64,000 nucleotides of DNA, taken from NCBI GenBank assembly GCA_024640985.1, contig JAHEDY010000002.1, positions 23,365 through 87,364 of the forward strand, read 5' to 3'. Shown in pieces: positions 1-7,650 of the stretch (within the stretch, counting starts at the first letter, position 1; each line of letters opens with the position of its first letter). The position numbers and the translations under genes are program-made. Origin of the DNA: Gammaproteobacteria bacterium (lineage in GTDB: Bacteria > Pseudomonadota > Gammaproteobacteria > Pseudomonadales > Litorivicinaceae). The notes below the pieces were generated by a model, which did not search any database, had not been told where the DNA came from, and worked only from the letters and a program-made list of their open reading frames with translations.

Positions 1-606
1 GTGGTTGCCAAGAGCGGAAGTTCTAAAACTATTGGTCACATGGAATCATCGGGAAACGCGAATGTTCAATCCATTGAACCCGCGCCATCGGATCTTGTGT
101 CGCAGCTGTTATCGACGTCACTCTCTGAGAGTCCGGTCACTGAGGAGCATGATGATGATTCAGAGGGTGACTCAAGTGCGGAGACTGAGTCGCAGCCAAC
201 GCTCGCACTGAGTCCAGAGGCATGGGTGTTTGAGTGCCGGTTGCTTCCCGTGAAAGGAATGACGGCATCGCTGTTGGCACAAACGGTCTTGGTTTCAGCT
301 TCTTCCGAGAAAGTGCTCCTTGCCACCAATGCGCATACCGATAGTTTACTCAACGAGATGCATCGGCGGCGAGTGACGGATGCGTTTGCGACGCAATTGG
401 GAGGGGCCCCTGATCTCGTGATTGAAGTTCGCGATCAGTTGGGGGAGACGCCTGAATCTTATCGTCTCCGTTTGAAGGAAGAGCGTCTTCATTTGGCGCA
501 ATCGCAGTTCAAGGACGATCCATTTATTACAGCGCTAACTGAGCGATTTGATGCCTCTGTTCGCATTGATACGATTCAACCACGAAATGGAGATCACCAT
601 GTTTGA
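1..606 (+). CDS. dnaX: DNA polymerase III subunit gamma/tau, C-terminal part (partial)
   Basis: The window opens inside this gene; only about the last 200 residues are present, so the GTG at base 1 is not its start. The visible part has a low-complexity acidic/serine-rich linker (about residues 25-70) followed by a compact alpha/beta segment that should correspond to the C-terminal tau region contacting the polymerase alpha subunit. The ATPase and clamp-loader domains would lie upstream. The assignment rests mainly on context: the order dnaX-ybaB-recR is one of the most conserved in Proteobacteria, and the stop overlaps the ybaB start. The sequence itself is too divergent to name alone. Confidence 0.8.
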   Translation: MVAKSGSSKTIGHMESSGNANVQSIEPAPSDLVSQLLSTSLSESPVTEEHDDDSEGDSSAETESQPTLALSPEAWVFECRLLPVKGMTASLLAQTVLVSASSEKVLLATNAHTDSLLNEMHRRRVTDAFATQLGGAPDLVIEVRDQLGETPESYRLRLKEERLHLAQSQFKDDPFITALTERFDASVRIDTIQPRNGDHHV

Positions 607-928
607 TGGCCCCTTACAGGAAATGATGAAGCAGGCGCAGAAAGTCGCTGAACAAATGAAAGAGGCACAAGCGAAGCTCTCCGATCAAGAAGTGACTGGT
701 GAGTCAGGTGCCGGTCTTGTGACTGTCACCTTAAATGGGCGAGGCGATTGCACAAATGTCTTCATTAACCCCAATGTGTTGGCCGATGAGGCTGCCATCG
801 TCGGCGAATTGGTTGCGTCGGCGATCAATGATGCGAATCAGAAACTGGAAGCGCTCAAGCAAGACAGCATGGGCTCATTAACTCAGGGCTTGAACCTACC
901 ACCCGGATTTAAGTTCCCGTTCTCATGA
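599..928 (+). CDS. ybaB: YbaB/EbfC nucleoid-associated protein
   Basis: A 109-residue protein of usual family length. It begins MFDGPLQEMMKQAQKVAEQM, the long N-terminal helix typical of YbaB/EbfC, and ends with the proline/glycine-rich tail LNLPPGFKFPFS. Family members are dimeric DNA-binding proteins, often co-encoded with RecR. The ATG at 599 is preferred over upstream in-frame starts because GGAG lies 7-8 bases before it; it overlaps the dnaX end by 8 bases. The stop overlaps the recR start (ATGA), so dnaX, ybaB and recR are probably co-translated. Confidence 0.95.
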   Translation: MFDGPLQEMMKQAQKVAEQMKEAQAKLSDQEVTGESGAGLVTVTLNGRGDCTNVFINPNVLADEAAIVGELVASAINDANQKLEALKQDSMGSLTQGLNLPPGFKFPFS

Positions 929-1524
929 GCATTTCTCCACTTTTGGTCAGTCTGGAAAAAGCGCTTCGGTGTCTACCTGGCGTCGGCCCACGTTCAGCCT
1001 CTCGAATGGCTTTGCATTTATTGGAGAGAGATCGAGGGCGTGGTTTACACTTAGCAGCCACATTAACCCAAGCGCTCGAGCAGATTGAGCATTGTGAGAA
1101 GTGTCAGAATCTCACCGAAATTCAACCCTGTCGGATCTGTCAAGACGATACACGAGATCAGCAATTGCTCTGTGTTGTCTCCTCGCCCAGCGATATTTTA
1201 GCGATCGAACAGTCAGGCTTGTTTCAGGGGCGATATCATTGTCTGTCAGGACTTTTGAACCCTCTTGATGGTCTAGGACCCAATGAAATCGGGTTGTCAG
1301 ATCTCGTGATGCGAGTTGAACGCGAGCAACCGACTGAGTGCCTCGTGGCATTGGCTTCGACGGTGGAAGGTGAGGCGACCACTCACCAAATCGTCAGTCA
1401 ATTGCGATCGATTACTCGAATCACTCGACTTGCTCAAGGTGTACCTGTTGGTGGAGAATTAGATCATCTGGATATTTCGACGCTGTCACAGGCGTTGGCA
1501 TCACGAACTGAGATCCAGTTGTGA
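925..1524 (+). CDS. recR: Recombination mediator protein RecR
   Basis: 199 residues, the family length. In order: an N-terminal helix-hairpin-helix (LPGVGPRSASRMALHLL, about residues 17-33), a four-cysteine zinc finger (C57, C60, C69, C72), then a Toprim domain and C-terminal Walker-B-like part. RecR works with RecF/RecO to load RecA onto SSB-coated single-stranded DNA at gaps. The start overlaps ybaB by ATGA and the stop overlaps the following GTG start by GTGA, so it sits in a tightly coupled operon with dnaX and ybaB. Confidence 0.97.
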   Translation: MSISPLLVSLEKALRCLPGVGPRSASRMALHLLERDRGRGLHLAATLTQALEQIEHCEKCQNLTEIQPCRICQDDTRDQQLLCVVSSPSDILAIEQSGLFQGRYHCLSGLLNPLDGLGPNEIGLSDLVMRVEREQPTECLVALASTVEGEATTHQIVSQLRSITRITRLAQGVPVGGELDHLDISTLSQALASRTEIQL

Positions 1525-2609
1525 GAGTCATCGGGTGGATCGATCATCAAGCAGAACTCGATGCGTTAGTTGAGCAGGTGGCTGATGCAAACGCGATTGG
1601 GTTAGATACTGAGTTTGTCAGAGTCTCGACCTTTCACCCGAAACCAGGGCTAATCCAGATCGCATTGCAGGACCAAGCCTATCTGATTGATCCACTCGCT
1701 GAGATTGATCTCAAACCCCTCGGCTTGACGCTCAAACGCAGTGCGACCTCAGTGTTGCATGCAGCGCAGGAGGATTATGAAGTCTTGTTCCGACTCACTG
1801 GGTGTGTGCCAACCCCGGTTTTTGATACGCAAATCGCTTACGCCTTATTGCACGACAAGATTTCGATGAGTCTATCGGCCTTAGTCTTGGAATTGTTGGG
1901 AAAGGAGTTGTCCAAAGAGCAAACCCGTTCGGACTGGACCAAACGCCCTCTCTCTGAAGCGCAATGCCATTATGCGAAGGAGGATGTCTTGGTGTTGCAA
2001 CCGTTGTATGAAATCCTCGCCGAGGAATTGGAGCGGTCCGGTCGTCTTCCATGGATGCAAGAAGAAATGGCTTCGATTCAAGAGCGTAATGCATTGGTCT
2101 TGATGGATGGGGATGTTGAAACACAAGTACATCGGTTTGGTAACGCCTGGCGTCTCAGTCCCGAAGGGATGTCGCGCCTGGTGCATCTGGTTCAATGGCG
2201 AGAAGACACTGCGCGACGAGTGGACAAACCGCGCAAGCAAGTCTTGAGTGACCAATCATTGTTTTCACTGGCAGCCGCAGGCCAAGTTGGCCGGCATCAT
2301 CAGTTAGTGAGTCAACATGGATTAACCGATAAACAGGCGGATCGCTTTGGCAGTCAACTGCAAAAAGTCCTTGAAGATGCCTCGGAGGCTGGACCCATTG
2401 AGACCCCTCCGCCACCCCTGTCGAAGCGATTAAAGGAGGCCCTGAAGGATCGGCAAACTCGGGTCGAGAAAATCGCAAAAGCGCTCGGTATTGCGCCTGA
2501 AATGCTGGTGAAAAAGCGGCAATTGATTGCGTCACTTGATGGGCGTCAGTGGGAGCCTGTGGGTTGGCGACGAACATTATTAGAGGAAGTATTTCATGCG
2601 GGTTATTGA
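1521..2609 (+). CDS. rnd: Ribonuclease D
   Basis: 362 residues. The N-terminal DEDD exonuclease domain shows GLDTEFVR (D29, E31), VLHAAQEDYEVL and FDTQIAYALL; a C-terminal HRDC domain follows from about residue 208 (LVHLVQWREDTARRVDKPR). RNase D trims tRNA and other stable RNA precursors from the 3' end. The GTG start overlaps the recR stop (GTGA). The 3' end overlaps ycgL by 14 bases, an arrangement common in gammaproteobacteria. Confidence 0.95.
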   Translation: MRVIGWIDHQAELDALVEQVADANAIGLDTEFVRVSTFHPKPGLIQIALQDQAYLIDPLAEIDLKPLGLTLKRSATSVLHAAQEDYEVLFRLTGCVPTPVFDTQIAYALLHDKISMSLSALVLELLGKELSKEQTRSDWTKRPLSEAQCHYAKEDVLVLQPLYEILAEELERSGRLPWMQEEMASIQERNALVLMDGDVETQVHRFGNAWRLSPEGMSRLVHLVQWREDTARRVDKPRKQVLSDQSLFSLAAAGQVGRHHQLVSQHGLTDKQADRFGSQLQKVLEDASEAGPIETPPPPLSKRLKEALKDRQTRVEKIAKALGIAPEMLVKKRQLIASLDGRQWEPVGWRRTLLEEVFHAGY

Positions 2610-2916
2610 GATTTTTAAAGGCCACAAAAAAGAAGAAATGTATCTTTATGTCGAGCAAAAGAACGGACTGAAGTCGGTTCCTGAAGATTTGTTGGCAACC
2701 TTTGGTCAGACTGAGTCAGTGATGGTTTTGCTACTCACGAAAGATAAGAAATTGGCCCGAGTACAGGCATCGGATGTTCTGGCTGCGATTGAGAATCAGG
2801 GCTATTTTTTACAAATGCCACCACCACCTGAAGCCCTAGCTGAGGCGCAAATTGCGGCGATGGTAGAAGCAGAGGAAAAATTGGCCGATGCTCAGAAGCA
2901 ACAACCAGATTTGTAA
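2596..2916 (+). CDS. ycgL: YcgL domain protein
   Basis: 106 residues. It begins MRVIEIFKGHKKEEMYLYVE and contains VPEDLLATFG, both typical of the YcgL family, which is usually found right after rnd. The function of the family is not settled. The tail (ALAEAQIAAMVEAEEKLADA) is a predicted helix. The gene overlaps rnd by 14 bases and its last 81 bases overlap, in the opposite direction, the 3' end of the transporter gene starting at 3993. Confidence 0.92.
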   Translation: MRVIEIFKGHKKEEMYLYVEQKNGLKSVPEDLLATFGQTESVMVLLLTKDKKLARVQASDVLAAIENQGYFLQMPPPPEALAEAQIAAMVEAEEKLADAQKQQPDL

Positions 2917-3993
2917 TGGTAATTCGAGCAAACCAACGACGATCAACGATGTCATCGCGGTTGCAATCATCATCAGCGCGTTGGCGATATTATTGACAGC
3001 GATTCGCTCGGCGACGGCCATAAGGTCGTCTTGCAGTAAGGTGTACAAAGGGAGCGCCAAAAACCCGCCGCCTGCACTGGTTAACATCAGTCCAATCGAA
3101 GCGATCTGATAGTCATTCACCTGAACCATAGAACCCCCGATTACCATCGCGATGGCTCCAATGAAGATTCGTTGAATAAGGGGTAAGCGCTTCATCAAAA
3201 CTCCAGCAAATGCGCCGAGAGAGATTCCAAGGACAAAGTGGCTCAGCAAGGTGGATACCGAGCTTGGAGATAGCTGCCAAACGTCAACTGCTAACACCGG
3301 TAGATGAGTTAACCACACAGATCCAAGGCCCCAAAATCCACTCAAGCACCAAATCGCAGCCATCGAGCGGTGGTCTTGACGCTGTTGGTGAATTAATTCT
3401 GGAAGCGTCTTTTGAATGCTCTGAGAATACCCACTGAGCGATGGCATCATGACAATGCACAGACAGCCGATCAGCGCGAGCACCACGATCATTACGACTA
3501 AAAGCCAAGGGGCGGCGATGATCCAGTCTGCTGCCAGCAGTGTTCCGATTAAAATTGCGACAAATGTGCCGGTTTCCATCCAAGCATTTTTCTCAACGAT
3601 TTGGCTGGGGGTGACCAAGCGCGGGATCAGCGAATACTTCAATGGACCGATCAGGGCCGATTGAACTCCAAACCCGGCGACGCAAAAGAGAAGCAGCCCG
3701 GGCAGTTCCTCGATAATTGCCAAGCAGGCCAAAAGGGCAAGACCGAGCTCCGTGACTTTTAAGATCAGAAGCCAGCGTTTCGGGGGTTGCTGGTTGGCCT
3801 TATGTGCAGCAAATCCGGCTAAAACAACAAAAGGAAAGATAAAGGATAAGGCTGCAAGATTTGCTAAAACAACGGCATCAAGCCCATAAAGATTCCATGA
3901 CAGTGCAGAAATTGCGACAACAAATGCCGTTTTGATGAGGTTGTCGTTGGCTGCTCCGGCGATCATGATCGCAAGCAGGCCAGCAAAAGGCAT
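2836..3993 (-). CDS. MFS transporter, LplT (lysophospholipid transporter)-like
   Basis: 385 residues with about 11-12 hydrophobic membrane segments. The N-terminal AANDNLIKTA and the later QSALIGPLKYSLIPRLV resemble the NDN and GPxKY motifs of LplT and of the transporter domain fused to Aas acyltransferases. LplT flips lysophospholipid across the inner membrane for re-acylation. No Aas/PlsC partner is adjacent, so the substrate is uncertain. It follows fnr on the same strand with an 8-base gap, suggesting co-transcription. Its 3' end overlaps ycgL by 81 bases. The N-terminus is shorter than in E. coli LplT. Confidence 0.7.
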   Translation of the reverse strand: MPFAGLLAIMIAGAANDNLIKTAFVVAISALSWNLYGLDAVVLANLAALSFIFPFVVLAGFAAHKANQQPPKRWLLILKVTELGLALLACLAIIEELPGLLLFCVAGFGVQSALIGPLKYSLIPRLVTPSQIVEKNAWMETGTFVAILIGTLLAADWIIAAPWLLVVMIVVLALIGCLCIVMMPSLSGYSQSIQKTLPELIHQQRQDHRSMAAIWCLSGFWGLGSVWLTHLPVLAVDVWQLSPSSVSTLLSHFVLGISLGAFAGVLMKRLPLIQRIFIGAIAMVIGGSMVQVNDYQIASIGLMLTSAGGGFLALPLYTLLQDDLMAVAERIAVNNIANALMMIATAMTSLIVVGLLELPLQIWLLLLSIGQFFLCFYHRRNLRLS

Positions 3994-4001
3994 CGTTGTT
4001 T

Positions 4002-4733
4002 TCAGTCCAGCGCCTCACAGGCATTCTCAAGGGCTGGCTTGTCAAGAATGTAGACGGTTTTCCCCTCGACTTTGAGAACAGTTTTTTTGGTCAATGATGC
4101 GATCAGGCGACTAATTGTTTCGGGGGCCAACCCCAGAAAATCAGCGATATCGGTTCGCGCCATGGGTAGATCGAATTCAGACTCGGATAAATGTCGTTTT
4201 TGGTGATGCGAACTGATGTCTTTGATAAATAGTGCAAAACGTGCGATCGCTGGGAGATTCGTTCTTGTGACCTGACGTTGTGCCTGCGCAGCCTGATTTG
4301 AGAGGGCCTGTAGTAAACCCTGCGTTAACATCGGTTGCCTCAATTGTGCTTCTCGAAGACGATCGAGAGGCAGTCGGCACACAGTGGCTCGATCCAGTGC
4401 TTGAGCGGTAAAGGCATATTGCCCGCAGGTCAGTCCACATGCGCCGACAAGATCCCCAGGCATCCGGAAACCGGAAACATGCGCGTCGTGCCCGCATAGG
4501 GGAGTCATAATTTTGAACGCGCCACTTTTGACCACGTAGAGGTTGTCGGCGCGATCACCTGATCGGTACAAGGATTGTCCCTTGTTGACTTTAATATCAT
4601 CTGCAACAACAGGGCCGAGTGCAGAATTGAAGCATCCAACTATCCCTGGAAGACACAGAGCATGTAATGCACAGTGATTGCATCGTGCCGATTCCGTCGA
4701 CTCAAGATGCTTGAATTGCTGTTCAGATCCCAT
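4002..4733 (-). CDS. fnr: FNR/Anr-type oxygen-sensing transcriptional regulator
   Basis: 243 residues from the ATG at 4733; the open frame runs further upstream but that part has no family similarity. C18, C21 and C27 (C-x2-C-x5-C) plus C119 match the four cysteines that hold the oxygen-labile [4Fe-4S] cluster of FNR. A cyclic-nucleotide-type beta barrel is followed by a helix-turn-helix with ETISR (E205, S208, R209), the residues that read TTGAT half-sites. It is therefore expected to bind TTGAT-N4-ATCAA under low oxygen. It is divergent from the phasin-like gene and likely co-transcribed with the downstream transporter. Confidence 0.93.
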   Translation of the reverse strand: MGSEQQFKHLESTESARCNHCALHALCLPGIVGCFNSALGPVVADDIKVNKGQSLYRSGDRADNLYVVKSGAFKIMTPLCGHDAHVSGFRMPGDLVGACGLTCGQYAFTAQALDRATVCRLPLDRLREAQLRQPMLTQGLLQALSNQAAQAQRQVTRTNLPAIARFALFIKDISSHHQKRHLSESEFDLPMARTDIADFLGLAPETISRLIASLTKKTVLKVEGKTVYILDKPALENACEALD

Positions 4734-4875
4734 AACCCACCCTGGTCCTTGGCTTCTTCTGCATTGTGACCGACTTTTGTGTAAGGTCAATATACCGATT
4801 TTTGTTGCATCGCAAAAAAACCATGGTATGTTTGCTTTATTGTGCAGTGCAATAACCCAAATCGTGGAGGCAACT

Positions 4876-5343
4876 ATGTACCAATTTGACACATCTTTGG
4901 CGGTTTACACGCTAAAGCAGGCAGAAGCCGTCTTGAATCAATCCAACGCCATGTTTGCAAAGATGATTGACGATTCGCTCGAATTTAATCGTGCGATGTT
5001 AAATCTTGAGTTTGTTGATATGACGCCAACCGACACACTCGCCACCTTATTTCCGTCCGCCACAGCCAGTGGCGCGAAAAAAAAATCAGCGAAGCCGCAA
5101 CGTGCACCGCAAGCCAAAGCGATTGCACAGGCGCCGGTTCGTCAGGACGATCTGAAAATGATTTCGGGTGTCGGCCCAGGCCTGGAGAAAAAGCTGCAAG
5201 ATGCGGGCATCGTTTCTTATGCTCAAATCGCAGCATTAACCGATGCAGAAATCACTGAGTTGGAAACAAACGTGATCAAGTTTGCCGGACGCATCAAGCG
5301 TGACGACTGGATTGGTCAGGCAACGCAATTGATGGCGCAGTAA
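4876..5343 (+). CDS. Phasin-like protein with C-terminal helix-hairpin-helix domain
   Basis: 155 residues from the ATG at 4876, which has GTGGAGG 5-6 bases upstream; the longer open frame into the fnr promoter is rejected. Residues 1-60 are helical and resemble the amphipathic N-terminus of phasins. Residues 61-90 are a Lys/Ala/Pro-rich linker. Residues 91-155 form a helix-hairpin-helix module (MISGVGPGLEKKLQDAGI) ending FAGRIKRDDWIGQA, a module seen attached to varied bacterial proteins. Phasins coat polyhydroxyalkanoate granules, and hbdH at 20.7 kb supports such metabolism. The role of the HhH part is unknown. A strong terminator follows. Confidence 0.6.
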   Translation: MYQFDTSLAVYTLKQAEAVLNQSNAMFAKMIDDSLEFNRAMLNLEFVDMTPTDTLATLFPSATASGAKKKSAKPQRAPQAKAIAQAPVRQDDLKMISGVGPGLEKKLQDAGIVSYAQIAALTDAEITELETNVIKFAGRIKRDDWIGQATQLMAQ

Positions 5344-5375
5344 CGCTCAAGTCGCTAATCACAAGTTTAAATTTT

Positions 5376-5400
5376 GCCGGGCATCGCCCGGCTTTTTTTT
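5376..5400 (+). terminator. Rho-independent terminator after the phasin-like gene
   Basis: GCCGGGC (5376-5382), a 3-base loop, then GCCCGGC (5386-5392) followed by eight T. The last two T of the tract are also part of the nhaA stop codon (TTA on the plus strand, 5399-5401), so the convergent gene ends directly at the terminator. Confidence 0.9.
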
Positions 5401-6625
5401 AACGCAATGGTTTCGCACCGAGAATGCAGAAGGAGCGTTCAGGCAATGCTTTCTTCAACACGATAAATCCAACTACTGCAGAAATAATTGAGCCTGTCAG
5501 AATGCCGAGTCGATCTAACCCTGCTAACGGATTGCCCATGCCTCCAAAGGCCAACGATCCAATAAAGAGCGACATGGTAAATCCAATTCCGCAAAGGAAG
5601 GCGACACCGAGCAATTGGCCCCAATTGACATGGCGGGGCATGCTTGCAATGCCAAGCTTAATGATGATGTAGCAGAACAACATCACGCCAATCGGTTTTC
5701 CGATTAAAAGTCCTGCTGCAATACCCAATGGGACAGGATGGCCCAAGATCGATAGACCTTGTTCGCCAATCGCTACACCGGCGTTAGCAAATGCGAAGAG
5801 CGGGAGCACGAGATAACTTGAAAACCCGTGCAGTTCATGTTCTAGCCGAACAACAGGTGATGACTCTTGCTTGGGCAAGGTGTACGGAATGCAAAATCCG
5901 AGCGCGACTCCCGCGAGGGTGGCATGGACACCTGATTTTAGGACAGCAACCCACATGATAAAACCGACAAAAAGATAAGCGGACTTATTACCGACATTGG
6001 AATAATTCATTGCAATCAGGGCCCCGAGTGCCGCAAATGCAATGCCTAACGATCCAACGCTCAGTTGCTCGGTGTAAAAAAGAGCAATGATGATAATTGC
6101 ACCTAAGTCGTCGGCGACCGCCAGCGTTAACAAAAAGACTTTGAGTGGAACCGGGACTCGAGGCCCCAATAAGGCTAAAACGCCAATCGCAAAGGCGATA
6201 TCGGTTGCCGCAGGAATCGCCCAACCTGCGGACGCACCCTCGGTTCCACTGGTCACGATTAAATACACGATAGCCGGTGCTGCCATGCCTCCCACAGCGG
6301 CTCCAAGCGGTAGGAACGCTTGGCGGATATCTGACAAATGTCCGACCATTAATTCTCGTTTGATCTCTAATCCGATCAAAAAGAAGAAGATAGCCATTAA
6401 TCCATCGTTGACCCACAGCAGGAAGGGTTTATCAATCACGATAGGGCCGATTCCAAAAACCACTTTCGTGCGAAACACATCCTCGTAGTAGGATGCGAGC
6501 GGCGAATTCATGATCGTCATGGCTAAAACAGCCATAATAACGAGCAAAATTCCGGGTCCGACCTCGGAGTGGAGAATCGATTGAAGCTTTTTAATGGGCC
6601 CTAAACTTTGATTTGGAGATTCCAT
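5399..6625 (-). CDS. nhaA: Na+/H+ antiporter NhaA
   Basis: 408 residues with about 12 membrane segments. The paired aspartates in LAVADDLGAI (D172, D173) are the sodium/proton-binding pair of NhaA; TDIAFAIG (D142) and GLEIKREL are also family motifs. It exchanges internal Na+ for external H+ and matters for salt and alkaline pH tolerance, fitting a marine habitat. The ATG at 6625 is chosen with AAGGAG about 12 bases upstream; a TTG at 6634 lies only 3 bases after that site and is less likely. It converges on the terminator after the phasin-like gene. Confidence 0.96.
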   Translation of the reverse strand: MESPNQSLGPIKKLQSILHSEVGPGILLVIMAVLAMTIMNSPLASYYEDVFRTKVVFGIGPIVIDKPFLLWVNDGLMAIFFFLIGLEIKRELMVGHLSDIRQAFLPLGAAVGGMAAPAIVYLIVTSGTEGASAGWAIPAATDIAFAIGVLALLGPRVPVPLKVFLLTLAVADDLGAIIIIALFYTEQLSVGSLGIAFAALGALIAMNYSNVGNKSAYLFVGFIMWVAVLKSGVHATLAGVALGFCIPYTLPKQESSPVVRLEHELHGFSSYLVLPLFAFANAGVAIGEQGLSILGHPVPLGIAAGLLIGKPIGVMLFCYIIIKLGIASMPRHVNWGQLLGVAFLCGIGFTMSLFIGSLAFGGMGNPLAGLDRLGILTGSIISAVVGFIVLKKALPERSFCILGAKPLR

Positions 6626-6680
6626 GTGCGTCAATGTCTCCTTATAAACGCAATTTTCTAGTTATGAGTGCACAAAATTT

Positions 6681-7643
6681 ATGCGCGTATTAAGTGTGAA
6701 TAATGCGAAGGCTGAGGCCGAATGGCAAGAGTTGCCTTCGCCTAAGGTCGAAAAAGGTGAAATTCGAATTCAGGTGGAGGCGGCTGGATTAAACCGAGCT
6801 GATCTCCTGCAGATCAAAGGTCTATACCCAGGAAAGGTCGATAACCCGATACTCGGACTCGAATGTTCCGGCATCATCGACCAAGTTGGTGAGGGGATCG
6901 ATGAAGCTTGGCTCGGTCGGAAAGTGTGCGCGCTTCTTCGCGGTGGTGGAATTGCGGATTATGTCGTGTGTTCGCCATCGGTCGTCGTTTCAGCGCCTAG
7001 CGGCATCGAGTTGTCGCTGGCCGCTGGACTCTGTGAAACCTGGTGTACGGCATTATTCAATCTCTGGGACCAGGCAAAATTGGTTCCGAAAGAACGTGTG
7101 TTGATCCATGCCGGAGCGTCGGGTGTTGGGGTTGCGGCCATTCAGTTGGCGCGTCTTCTGGGTGCAACGCCGTTCATCACCTGTGGATCTGAAAAGAAAC
7201 TTCAATATTGCTTGGATCGAGGTGCGGAAGCTGGAGTGTTGCGAACGCAAGACTGGGCCGCTTATTTCCGTGGGCTTGGACTTCAATTCGATGTGATCCT
7301 TGATCCAGTCGGCGCCGGTTATCTGAACAAAGATCTGAGTGTCGCAGGCAATGCCGCGAGAATCGCGGTGATTGGGTTACTCGGCGGAATTCAGACCGAA
7401 TGCAATCTTGTCGAATTTTTATCGAAAAACATCACCCTGTTTGGGCGGACGTTGAGAACACAGCCAGACTCCGTAAAACGGCGGTTACTCGCTGAGTTAG
7501 AGACCATTGTTTGGCCAGCGGTTGCGCGACACAAAGTGCATCATGGTGTGGAGCAAATTGTGATGCCCGATGAAGTGCTAGAAGCGTACCAGACGATGCA
7601 GCAAGGCGATCAGTTCGGCAAAACCATTGTTTTGATGAGATGA
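6681..7643 (+). CDS. NAD(P)H quinone oxidoreductase, PIG3/QOR type
   Basis: 320 residues, medium-chain dehydrogenase/reductase fold without zinc cysteines. Visible are the N-terminal GroES-like domain (AAGLNRADLLQIKGLYP), the hinge CETWCTALFNL and the Rossmann motif HAGASGVGVAAIQLA. Family members reduce quinones or other carbonyl compounds with NADPH. Divergent from nhaA and followed after 7 bases by glutathione reductase, so both may belong to one oxidative-stress operon. The exact substrate cannot be read from sequence. Confidence 0.88.
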   Translation: MRVLSVNNAKAEAEWQELPSPKVEKGEIRIQVEAAGLNRADLLQIKGLYPGKVDNPILGLECSGIIDQVGEGIDEAWLGRKVCALLRGGGIADYVVCSPSVVVSAPSGIELSLAAGLCETWCTALFNLWDQAKLVPKERVLIHAGASGVGVAAIQLARLLGATPFITCGSEKKLQYCLDRGAEAGVLRTQDWAAYFRGLGLQFDVILDPVGAGYLNKDLSVAGNAARIAVIGLLGGIQTECNLVEFLSKNITLFGRTLRTQPDSVKRRLLAELETIVWPAVARHKVHHGVEQIVMPDEVLEAYQTMQQGDQFGKTIVLMR

Positions 7644-7650
7644 GGAAGTG

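Noticed and set aside
1-3. GTG at the first base as the start of the first gene
   Set aside because: Context shows this is the 3' part of dnaX; the codon is internal and its use as start is a window-edge artefact.
4734-4875. FNR boxes (TTGAT-N4-ATCAA) in the fnr/phasin gap
   Set aside because: No full site was found by eye; only imperfect half-sites.
5988-6488. Frames on both strands inside nhaA
   Set aside because: Shadows of the nhaA reading frame; low-complexity, no start signals.
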